From the NCBI GenBank assembly GCA_019240395.1, contig JAFAYM010000056.1:1-50854 (forward strand): DNA of 50,854 nt. The letters are read 5' to 3'. The DNA is from Acidisphaera sp. GTDB lineage: Bacteria > Pseudomonadota > Alphaproteobacteria > Acetobacterales > Acetobacteraceae. The notes beneath the pieces were generated by a model. The model ran no database searches, was not told the origin of the DNA, and worked only from the letters and a program-made list of their open reading frames with translations. The stretch's first letter is position 1, and every line of letters starts with the position of its first letter. Shown one piece after another: positions 44,483 through 50,854 of the stretch. A program made the translations under genes and the position numbers.

Positions 44483-45247
44483 ATGCGGTTCAGCAAAAGG
44501 ACGGCACTGGTGACCGGGGCGAGCGGCGGCATCGGCAGCGCGATCTGCCGGCTCCTGGCGTCAGAGGGGGCAAGTCTCTGTCTGGCGGACATGCAAGGCA
44601 CCGACGAGCTGGCCGAGGAATTGCGGGCGAGCGGCAAGCAGACCATCTCGGTGCCGACCGATGTCGCCGACCGCAGCGCCGTCGCCTCAGCGGTCGCGCG
44701 CACGCTCGAGACGTTCGGCCGCCTCGACATCCTGGTGACCGTCGCCGGCGTCGTCTCTCACGGCTCGGCGGAGCAGCTCGCCGAAGCGGAATGGGACCGC
44801 GTGCTGGACATCAATCTCAAGGGCACCTTCCTCTGCTGCCAGGCCGCCATCGCGCCGATGCGCGCGCAGCACTACGGCCGGATCGTCACCATCGGCTCGA
44901 TACTCGGCAAGAACGGCGGCAACGCGCGCCCGTGGATCGCGCGCAATGAGCAGGACCGTTCAGGCAATGTCGCCTACGGCGCTTCCAAGGCCGGCGTGCA
45001 CGCACTCACTCTGTATCTCGCCCGGGAACTCGCGGCGGACGGCATTACCGTCAACGCGGTGGCGCCCGGGCCGATCGCCTCGGCGATGACGCAAGCCTTT
45101 CCCGAGACGCTGCGCGCGCTGATCCCGGCGGGACGGCTCGGCCAGGCCAGCGAAGTGGCGGAAGCCGTCGCCTTCCTGGCCAGCGAGAGCGCCGGCTTCA
45201 TCACCGCCGAGATCCTCGACGTCAACGGCGGCATGTGGGGGGATTAG
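44483..45247 (+). CDS. short-chain dehydrogenase/reductase family oxidoreductase
   Basis: Classical SDR of 254 residues, with cofactor motif TGASGGIG, structural Asn-type segment TVAGVVSHG, ILDINLKGTF, Ser in VTIGSILGKNGG and the YGASK pair, then VNAVAPGPI and C-terminal DVNGGMWGD. An 11-residue insertion (ARPWIARNEQD) lies between the catalytic Ser and Tyr. The residue after the first beta-alpha unit (ADMQGTDE) carries Asp, which would favour NAD(H). It is the last plus-strand gene of the catabolic group; the stop is 26 bp from the convergent crotonase-fold gene. Confidence 0.9.
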   Translation: MRFSKRTALVTGASGGIGSAICRLLASEGASLCLADMQGTDELAEELRASGKQTISVPTDVADRSAVASAVARTLETFGRLDILVTVAGVVSHGSAEQLAEAEWDRVLDINLKGTFLCCQAAIAPMRAQHYGRIVTIGSILGKNGGNARPWIARNEQDRSGNVAYGASKAGVHALTLYLARELAADGITVNAVAPGPIASAMTQAFPETLRALIPAGRLGQASEVAEAVAFLASESAGFITAEILDVNGGMWGD

Positions 45248-45273
45248 CGCAATCCGCGATACTGGGGACCCCG

Positions 45274-46062
45274 TCAGCGCCCGACGAAGCGGGCCGGCCG
45301 TTTCTTGGTAAAGGCGACACTCGCCTCGCGGAAATCCTCGCTCGAAACCGCGGCGTGCACGACCCTGTCGATCTCCGCCGCGCGCTGCTCCGCCTCGCCG
45401 CGGGCGAGCGCTTCGATCACGATCTTGCTGCCGCGGACCGAGAGCGGCGCGTTGCCGGCGATGATACGCGCCTGGGCGATCGCCTCCGGCAGCGCGCCCT
45501 CCTCCCCGACGATGTCGATCAGCCCCATGGCAAGGCAATCCTGCAGCGGAAAAATGCGCGCGGTGAACAGCACCAGCTTGGCCTTCGCCAGCCCGATCTG
45601 GCGCAGCACCAGGCTGGTGTCGAGTGGCCCGTACACCAGGCCGCGCTGCGCCGCCGGAATGCCCATCCGCGTCGTCGCATCGCCGACCCGCAGATCGCAG
45701 GCGAGCGCCAGGCCGCAGCCGCCGCCCACGCCGAAACCGTGCACCGCGGCGATGGTCGGCTTGCCGCAATCGCGGATGGCGCGCGTCGTCGCATCCGCGG
45801 CTTCATCATAGAGCTGGTTGCCGACGTCGTCGGCTCGCACGGTGGCGAACTCGGCTATGTCGGCACCCCCGCTGAAATGCCCGCCGGCGCCGGTCAGCAC
45901 GACCACGCGCACTCGCTGGTCGGCATCGAGGCCCCGGAAAACCAGGCCGAGGCGCTGCCACATCGCCAGCGCGATGGCATTGCGCTTGGCCGGCCGGTTC
46001 AAGGTCACTACGGCGATGCCGGAGTCGTCGATCTCGGTCAGGATCCAGTCGTCATCCGCCAT
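45274..46062 (-). CDS. enoyl-CoA hydratase/isomerase (crotonase) family protein
   Basis: Crotonase-fold protein of 262 residues acting on a CoA thioester. It has the N-terminal VVTLNRPAKRNAIALAMW, oxyanion hole segments GGHFSGGADIAEF and AAVHGFGVGGGCGLALACDL, and the C-terminal KKRPARFVGR. At the two positions where hydratases carry catalytic Glu it has Ala (GIPAAQRGLVYG) and a non-acidic residue (GLAKAKLVLFTAR). A simple enoyl-CoA hydratase role is therefore doubtful; isomerase, hydrolase or decarboxylase activities are alternatives. It is the last of three minus-strand genes with the deacetylase and the aldo/keto reductase, 54 bp after the deacetylase stop. Confidence 0.85.
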   Translation of the reverse strand: MADDDWILTEIDDSGIAVVTLNRPAKRNAIALAMWQRLGLVFRGLDADQRVRVVVLTGAGGHFSGGADIAEFATVRADDVGNQLYDEAADATTRAIRDCGKPTIAAVHGFGVGGGCGLALACDLRVGDATTRMGIPAAQRGLVYGPLDTSLVLRQIGLAKAKLVLFTARIFPLQDCLAMGLIDIVGEEGALPEAIAQARIIAGNAPLSVRGSKIVIEALARGEAEQRAAEIDRVVHAAVSSEDFREASVAFTKKRPARFVGR

Positions 46063-46116
46063 CGCGCCGCTCCGGAAGCTCAGGCAAGGATAGCCGATCG
46101 CGCTCCGCAGACAAGC

Positions 46117-47010
46117 TCAGGAGCCCGGCACGATCCCCGGCGCCAGGGTCTCGCAAAAACGCGCGATCTCGCCGGGCACGGTGATCCACAACCCGTCGCG
46201 GCGTGCCAGCACGTGGTCGAGCGCGCGGCGCAGCGCCTGCATGCGAAACGGCTGGCCGATGATGAAGGGATGGAGCGCGATACTGAACACCAGCGGGTAT
46301 TTCTCCGAGCGGCGCAGCAACTCGTCGAACTGGTCGATGATCATCGCCTCGAACTCGCGCGCGGAATGCTGGCGCGCGATCAGCGCGGGGCTGTCGTTGA
46401 TCTCGATGGGATAAGGCACCGACAGGATCGGGCCGGCGCGGGTGCGCATCCAGAACGGCTGGTCGTCCGCCGGCCAGTCCATGACGTAGCGGTAGCCCGC
46501 CTCGACCAGCAGGTCGAGCGTGCAGGCGCTTTGCGCGATCCACGGGCCGAGCCAGCCGAGCGGCTTGCGGCCAGCGAGGCGCGTCAGCACTTCGGTGCAT
46601 TCCGCGATCAGCCGCGCCTCGTCCTCCTCCCACAATCCGTCCTGCCGCTCGGCGTTGCTGCGACCATGTCCGATATACTCGTCGCCGCGCGCATTCAGCC
46701 GCTCCACGAGGTCGGGGCAGGCCTCGAGCACGGCCGAGTTGATGTTGTGCGACGCCGGCAGGCCGTATCCGTCGAGCAGGTCGAAATAGCTCCAGATGCC
46801 GACGCGATTGCCGTAATCGCGCCAGGCGTAGTTGCGATGGCTTTGCGGCGCGCCGGTCACGGCGCTGTCGCTGCCTAATCCGGCGCGGAAGGCGAAGTGC
46901 TCGATGTTGTTGCAGATCGTGAACGCCAGCCGCGTGCCGTTCGGCCACTCGTAGGTCGGCCGCTTGTGGATCGGGCTGTAGTCGTAGCGGTCGTGCTGCG
47001 GCAGCTTCAT
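46117..47010 (-). CDS. polysaccharide deacetylase family protein (PuuE-like)
   Basis: NodB-fold protein of 297 residues. The N-terminus YDYSPIHKRPTYEWPNGTRL and ICNNIEHFAF place it near the cyclic-amide/PuuE-type members rather than chitin deacetylases. The canonical motif 1 (TFDDG) is replaced by NNIEH (34-38), and the HxxxH motif reads GHGRSN, with only one His, so metal binding must differ. There is no signal peptide, so it is cytoplasmic. It starts 19 nt after the aldo/keto reductase stop and is probably co-transcribed with it. PuuE-like enzymes hydrolyse allantoin or similar C-N bonds; here the substrate is unknown. Confidence 0.82.
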   Translation of the reverse strand: MKLPQHDRYDYSPIHKRPTYEWPNGTRLAFTICNNIEHFAFRAGLGSDSAVTGAPQSHRNYAWRDYGNRVGIWSYFDLLDGYGLPASHNINSAVLEACPDLVERLNARGDEYIGHGRSNAERQDGLWEEDEARLIAECTEVLTRLAGRKPLGWLGPWIAQSACTLDLLVEAGYRYVMDWPADDQPFWMRTRAGPILSVPYPIEINDSPALIARQHSAREFEAMIIDQFDELLRRSEKYPLVFSIALHPFIIGQPFRMQALRRALDHVLARRDGLWITVPGEIARFCETLAPGIVPGS

Positions 47011-47029
47011 GGAATGGCTCTTCCCCGCA

Positions 47030-47995
47030 TCAAGGCAGTGGTCGCCACAACGCGGCTTGCGGCAGCGGCCCCTTTTCGGCGCCGCGCACTGCCGCTTCGA
47101 ACTGCGCGGGAGTGGCGATGCCGATCAGGGTGGTGCTCATCGCGGGATGGCCGATGGCGAAGCGGATCGCCGCCTCGGCAAGCGTCTCCGCGTGCCCTTC
47201 CCTGACCAGCGGCAGCAAAGTCTGCGCCCGGGCGACGTCGGCGGCGTAGTCGGGGCCGGAGCCGATCGGCTCGGGCGGTGGGCCGGCGATGGGGTGGCGC
47301 TCCGCCGACCCGGAGAGCGCACCGCCGGCCAGCACGCGAATGCCAATCGCCCCCATGCCGGCACGCTGCAGGCGGCCGAGCAGATCGCCGTAATCCTGTC
47401 CGGAACTGCCCGGCGGCATGGCCCCGCCGGCACTGGGATTGAGCAGATTGTAGGGCACCTGCGCGGTATCGAAGAGGCCGGCGTCGATCACCGCATGCAG
47501 CGCGGCGGTATCGCCGATCGCGGTGATGCCGAGCCAGCGCGTCTTGCCCTGGCGCCGCAGCGCCTCGAACGCCGGGACCACCTCCTCCAGCACGCTGCGT
47601 GGAGTCAAGCTCTCGCCGGAGCCGTCCGCGGTGATCGGGTTGTGCAGCTGGTAGAGGTCCACCCGGTCGCGGCCGAGCCGCTGCAAGCTGGCCTCCATGC
47701 CGGCGGCGACGGCCCCCGCGATGCCGGTCTTCTCCGCCGGCTTGAGGCGCAGCTTGGTGCCGACGATCACGTCCGGCCGCAGCTTGCCCAGCACCCGGCC
47801 GAGATTGCGTTCGGACTGGCCGTCGCCATACTGCGGCGCGGTGTCGAAGTAGTTGATGCCGCGCTCGATAGCCAACGCCACCGCGCGTTCCTGGTCGGCG
47901 GGATCGCCGCGCACCATCAGGCCGCCCACCGCGCCGCAGCCGAAGCCGAGCACCGAGACCGTCAGGCCGGTCCGGCCGAGAGTGCGCGTCTGCAT
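47030..47995 (-). CDS. aldo/keto reductase
   Basis: NADPH-dependent oxidoreductase with a TIM barrel, 321 residues. The catalytic tetrad is visible in order: Asp and Tyr in YFDTAPQYGDGQSE, Lys in VGTKLRLKP and His in LYQLHNPI. MQTRTLGRTGLTVSVLGFGC at the N-terminus is typical of the group. I chose ATG 47995; the open frame runs 137 codons upstream through the divergent PrpD gene, which is an artefact. It is first in the minus-strand trio and divergent, with an 84-bp gap, from the second PrpD gene. Confidence 0.9.
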   Translation of the reverse strand: MQTRTLGRTGLTVSVLGFGCGAVGGLMVRGDPADQERAVALAIERGINYFDTAPQYGDGQSERNLGRVLGKLRPDVIVGTKLRLKPAEKTGIAGAVAAGMEASLQRLGRDRVDLYQLHNPITADGSGESLTPRSVLEEVVPAFEALRRQGKTRWLGITAIGDTAALHAVIDAGLFDTAQVPYNLLNPSAGGAMPPGSSGQDYGDLLGRLQRAGMGAIGIRVLAGGALSGSAERHPIAGPPPEPIGSGPDYAADVARAQTLLPLVREGHAETLAEAAIRFAIGHPAMSTTLIGIATPAQFEAAVRGAEKGPLPQAALWRPLP

Positions 47996-48079
47996 CGATG
48001 CGTCCTTTGTCCCGGGGAGATTGCGCGCCCGCCGCCGGGCGATCAACGTCCGGATCGTCGAGGTCTGGAGGGACGGAGG

Positions 48080-49483
48080 ATGACAGAACCCGCATCGTCG
48101 GCGAACCCCTACACGCGGGGCATCGCGGAATTCGTCTCGGCGCTGCGCTATGACGCCATTCCCGCCGAGGTGGTCAGCCGGATCAAGCTGCTGATCCTGG
48201 ACTCGTTGGGCTGCGCCATCTTCGGCGCCCAGCTCCCGTGGAGCCGTATCCTGGCCGACACGCTCTGCCGGCTCGACACCACGGCGCCGGGCTGCGCGGT
48301 CTGGGGCACCGTACGACGCCTGTCGGCACCGCAGGCCGCGCTGGTGAACGGCACGCTGGTGCAGTCCTTCGAGCTCGACGACGTGCACCGCGTCGGCGTG
48401 ATGCATGTCGGCGCGGTGACCTTGCCGGCGGTGCTGGCCGTAGCGGAGCTGCGGCCGGAGATGACGGGGCGGGAGTTCATCGCCGCTTCCGTCGCCGGCT
48501 ACGAAATCGGGCCGCGTGTCGGCCTATGCATGGGGCCGGAGCATATCGGCCAGGGCTGGCACTCCGGCGCCACGCTCGGGGTATTCTCGGCGGCAGCCGG
48601 CGCCGCGGCGGCGCTGCGCCTGTCCCCCGAGCAGGCGGTGCATGCGCTCGGCATCGCCGGCACGCAATCCGCCGGGCTGATGGCGGCGCAGTTCGGCGCC
48701 ATGGTCAAGCGGATGCACGCCGGCCGGGCGGCGCAGAGCGGCCTCTATGGCGCGCTGCTGGCCGCCGAGGGCTTCACCGGCATCGCCGACGTCTTCGAGA
48801 ACGAGTACGGTGGCTTCTGCACGACCTTCTCGCGCTCCACCGACCGCTTCGACCGCCGTGAACTGGTGAGCGGCCTGGGCGAGCGGTTCGAGGTCATGCG
48901 CATCGCCTTGAAGTTCTATTCCTGCGTCGGCAGCAATCACACGACCCTGGACGCCGTGCGCACCATGCAGGCACGCCATAAATTCGGACCAGCGGACGTC
49001 GAGAGCATCACCGTGCATGGCTCGAAGATCACCGTCGATCACGTCGGCTGGCCGTATCGGCCGGAGGGAATGACTTCGGCGCAACTGAACCTGCCCTATT
49101 GCGTCGCCACCCTGCTGCTTGAGGGCGATGTGTTCGTCGAACAATTCTCCGATGCCATGCTGGCCGATCCCGCGCGCCTGGCGCTGTCGCGGCGAGTGGC
49201 GGTGGTGGAGGACCCGGCGATCACCGCACGGGGACGCCGCTCCCGCCACATGGTGCGCGTCGGCGTCGCGCTGCGCGACGGCACCCAGCTCGAGGAGACG
49301 GTGGAGGCGCCGCGGGGCAGCGAAGAGTGCTTCGCCACGGCCGACGAGGTGATCGGGAAATTCCGCAAGCTGGTCTCCCGCCGCATGCCGGACGCAGCCG
49401 CTGATCGGCTGGTGACACAGGTGATGGGGGCGGAGGATCTGCACAGCGCGGCTGAGCTGGTGCGCACGATGACCGGGTCGTAA
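48080..49483 (+). CDS. MmgE/PrpD family protein (second)
   Basis: A 467-residue MmgE/PrpD protein: LLILDSLGCAIFGAQLPWSR, LVNGTLVQSFELDDVHRVGV, GWHSGATLGVFSAAAGAAAA, AQFGAMVKRMHAGRAAQSGL and KFYSCVGSNHTTLDAVRTM are family hallmarks. It shares the fold and general motif order with the protein at 42280-43632 but differs enough that the two are not a recent duplication. ATG 48080 has GGAGGG 7 nt upstream. It is monocistronic as far as can be seen: 153 bp of intergenic sequence follow. Confidence 0.9.
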   Translation: MTEPASSANPYTRGIAEFVSALRYDAIPAEVVSRIKLLILDSLGCAIFGAQLPWSRILADTLCRLDTTAPGCAVWGTVRRLSAPQAALVNGTLVQSFELDDVHRVGVMHVGAVTLPAVLAVAELRPEMTGREFIAASVAGYEIGPRVGLCMGPEHIGQGWHSGATLGVFSAAAGAAAALRLSPEQAVHALGIAGTQSAGLMAAQFGAMVKRMHAGRAAQSGLYGALLAAEGFTGIADVFENEYGGFCTTFSRSTDRFDRRELVSGLGERFEVMRIALKFYSCVGSNHTTLDAVRTMQARHKFGPADVESITVHGSKITVDHVGWPYRPEGMTSAQLNLPYCVATLLLEGDVFVEQFSDAMLADPARLALSRRVAVVEDPAITARGRRSRHMVRVGVALRDGTQLEETVEAPRGSEECFATADEVIGKFRKLVSRRMPDAAADRLVTQVMGAEDLHSAAELVRTMTGS

Positions 49484-49563
49484 ACACGCTGCGGGCACGC
49501 CGAATTTCGCCAAGAAGTTGAAGATCAGAGCTGGCAACTCCATCGTTCTCAGCAAGACATTCG

Positions 49564-49590
49564 TTGACTTCGAGGTGACGGCAAAATAAT
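49564..49590 (+). promoter_or_regulatory. promoter candidate for the repeat-protein gene
   Basis: TTGACT (49564-49569) and AATAAT (49585-49590, five of six matches to TATAAT) are separated by 15 nt, shorter than ideal. They lie in the AT-richer part of the 153-bp gap between the PrpD gene and the large repeat protein. Confidence 0.38.
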
Positions 49591-49602
49591 GATTTGGGAA
49601 CT

Positions 49603-49617
49603 GGGTCCTTGAGACCC
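49603..49617 (+). promoter_or_regulatory. small hairpin in the leader of the repeat-protein gene
   Basis: GGGTC, a 5-nt loop and GACCC form a 5-bp stem that would sit close to the 5' end of the mRNA from the promoter at 49564-49590, 20 nt before the ATG. It might stabilise the message or modulate ribosome access. Confidence 0.4.
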
Positions 49618-49636
49618 GCGTAACCGGGGGGCAGAC

Positions 49637-50854
49637 ATGTCTAACAATGTGCAGACGCTGAGCGGTGGCGAGTTCGCCAACGGTGCCGCAACCGACAACA
49701 GCCAGACCGACCAGTTCGCGGTCTATGGCGCCGACAACGTCATCGAGGAGAACGGCGGCAACCTGACCGTCGTCGGGGAAGCGGACCCCGGGTTCAAGCC
49801 GAAGGGCAACTACGACACCGCCACCACCATCTATCTCGGCAGCGCCAACGGCAATTCTTCGCCGGCGAACCAGACCACCGACACCATCACCCTCGACGGC
49901 TCGGGAAACAGCGTCCTCAGCGGCCCGTACTCGTCGAACCCGGATCTCGGCCACCTCTACAAGTCCACGATCAGCATCACCCTGACCGGCAAGGGACCGC
50001 AGGGCAGCACCAATGCCGTCGATTCGACCTACAACAACATCGTCGAGCTCGTGAACGATCTCGGCAATACCAGCGTGACGCTGACCGGAGCGAACAACGA
50101 GATCCGCCTGAATGGCGACGCAACCAATACGGTGGTCGCCGGTTCGGGCAGCGACATCGTGGCGATCGGCGGCAACGACGACAATCTGTTCGGCTACAAG
50201 ACCAAGATCACCCTCGCCGGCAACAGCAACATTGTCAACGTGGACGACGTGAACGCCACGGTCAGCGGGGGGGACAGCGACAACAGCATCGAGCTGGGCG
50301 ACGGCACGAACAATGTGAGCGTGACCGGAACCGGCAACTACATCGAGGTGCGGGGCGGCAACAATACGATCAATGCGGGCAGCGGCAGTGCCACGGTCCA
50401 GATCACCGGCATCGACGGCACCAATGGCGTCGCCTTCGTCCCCGATCCTGACGACGCACCGGTGCCGTCCAGCCCGAACGACACCGTCACCATCGCCGGC
50501 AGCGGCGACCTGGTGCAGGCGACCTACGAGAACGTCACGGTGAACGGCACCGGCGTGACCGGCGGGGCCACCATCGACCTGGGCAATGGCAACAACGCCG
50601 TCAACCTCGGCGGCAATGCCAGCACGGTCTCTCTCGGCAACGGCTCCAACACCGTCACCCTCACCGGCGCCGACAATCTGGTGCAGGTAACCTCGACCAA
50701 GGGGACCCCCGGCACCGACACCGTCAGCGTCGGCAGCAAGGACGGCAACACCGTCAACCTCAGCTTTGCCGGCGGTTCGGTGACCGGCAGCGGCGGCGCC
50801 AAGACCACCACCACGGTGACGCAGGACCCCACAGCCACCACCAACGTCACGGTC
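49637..50854 (+). CDS. large Gly/Asn/Thr-rich repeat protein, probably secreted or cell-surface (3' end beyond window)
   Basis: An open frame of at least 406 codons running off the window, starting at ATG 49637 after GGGGGGCAGAC. It begins MSNNVQTLSGGEFANGAATD, without a Sec signal peptide. The visible part contains no cysteine, is rich in Gly, Asn, Asp, Thr and Val, and repeats short degenerate units of beta type such as NGNNAVNLGGNAS, LGNGSNTVTLTGADN and VSGGDSDNSIELGDG. This composition and the lack of a signal peptide resemble type I-secreted adhesins or haemolysin-like proteins, whose secretion signal is C-terminal. The name is inferred from composition only; no calcium-binding nonapeptide (GGxGxDxUx) is perfect in the visible part. 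Confidence 0.7.
   Translation, partial: MSNNVQTLSGGEFANGAATDNSQTDQFAVYGADNVIEENGGNLTVVGEADPGFKPKGNYDTATTIYLGSANGNSSPANQTTDTITLDGSGNSVLSGPYSSNPDLGHLYKSTISITLTGKGPQGSTNAVDSTYNNIVELVNDLGNTSVTLTGANNEIRLNGDATNTVVAGSGSDIVAIGGNDDNLFGYKTKITLAGNSNIVNVDDVNATVSGGDSDNSIELGDGTNNVSVTGTGNYIEVRGGNNTINAGSGSATVQITGIDGTNGVAFVPDPDDAPVPSSPNDTVTIAGSGDLVQATYENVTVNGTGVTGGATIDLGNGNNAVNLGGNASTVSLGNGSNTVTLTGADNLVQVTSTKGTPGTDTVSVGSKDGNTVNLSFAGGSVTGSGGAKTTTTVTQDPTATTNVTV

Noticed and set aside
47030-48406. 458-codon version of the aldo/keto reductase
   Set aside because: The extra 137 codons overlap the divergent PrpD gene; ATG 47995 begins the conserved family N-terminus.

Overview
The window is a GC-rich (by eye about two-thirds G+C), gene-dense stretch of chromosome, most likely from an alphaproteobacterium of the Rhodospirillales, possibly Acetobacteraceae-like. 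This is an inference. It rests on the neighbourhood argS / dgt-like dGTPase / ErpA-type protein / exodeoxyribonuclease III, on the many Liv-type ABC transporters and CoA-linked catabolic genes, and on a G/C-rich palindromic intergenic repeat seen three times. No rRNA, tRNA, CRISPR array, prophage or intact insertion sequence was seen.

Layout. (1) 1-3937: housekeeping genes: argS (cut by the window edge) and dgt on the minus strand, erpA and xthA on the plus strand. (2) 3949-12113: a membrane-embedded serine hydrolase, a short-chain dehydrogenase, a Baeyer-Villiger-type flavin monooxygenase, then a minus-strand group with a CaiB/BaiF CoA-transferase, YjbQ and two adjacent acyl-CoA dehydrogenases. 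(3) 12220-20397: a 1093-residue zinc-ribbon/class III cyclase/AAA ATPase/TPR protein, an HddA-type heptose kinase, an exported dienelactone-hydrolase-like protein, an unknown membrane-anchored protein and an SLC13 permease. (4) 20404-25003: a complete branched-chain-amino-acid-type ABC transporter on the minus strand. (5) 25004-25391: an unusually AT-rich divergent control region with several palindromes. (6) 25392-29888: transaldolase, a MITE-like foldback element, and hddC-gmhB-gmhA-hddA plus a PAP2 phosphatase. This is a compact route from sedoheptulose 7-phosphate to GDP-D-glycero-alpha-D-manno-heptose. (7) 29908-30858: an EamA transporter. (8) 30904-45247: fourteen or so co-directional genes that look like one uptake-and-catabolism locus. 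They are a flavin monooxygenase, two paralogous binding proteins, an Asp/Glu-racemase-fold enzyme, a second LivHMGF set, then an HMG-CoA-lyase-like enzyme, two MaoC-type subunits, an acyl-CoA synthetase, MmgE/PrpD, an alpha/beta hydrolase without a visible triad, and an SDR. (9) 45274-49483: three minus-strand genes (crotonase-fold protein, PuuE-like deacetylase, aldo/keto reductase) and a second MmgE/PrpD gene. (10) 49637 to the end: the start of a large, cysteine-free, Gly/Asn/Thr-rich repeat protein, probably secreted or cell-surface.

The most interesting material is: the region 8 catabolic locus, whose substrate I cannot name and in which several enzymes lack the usual catalytic residues; the heptose cluster, with a transaldolase at its head and a triplicated 14-bp stop/start junction; the palindrome-rich control region at 25.1-25.3 kb; and the foldback element at 26.15-26.30 kb. 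All assignments come from reading motifs by eye; no database search was possible.
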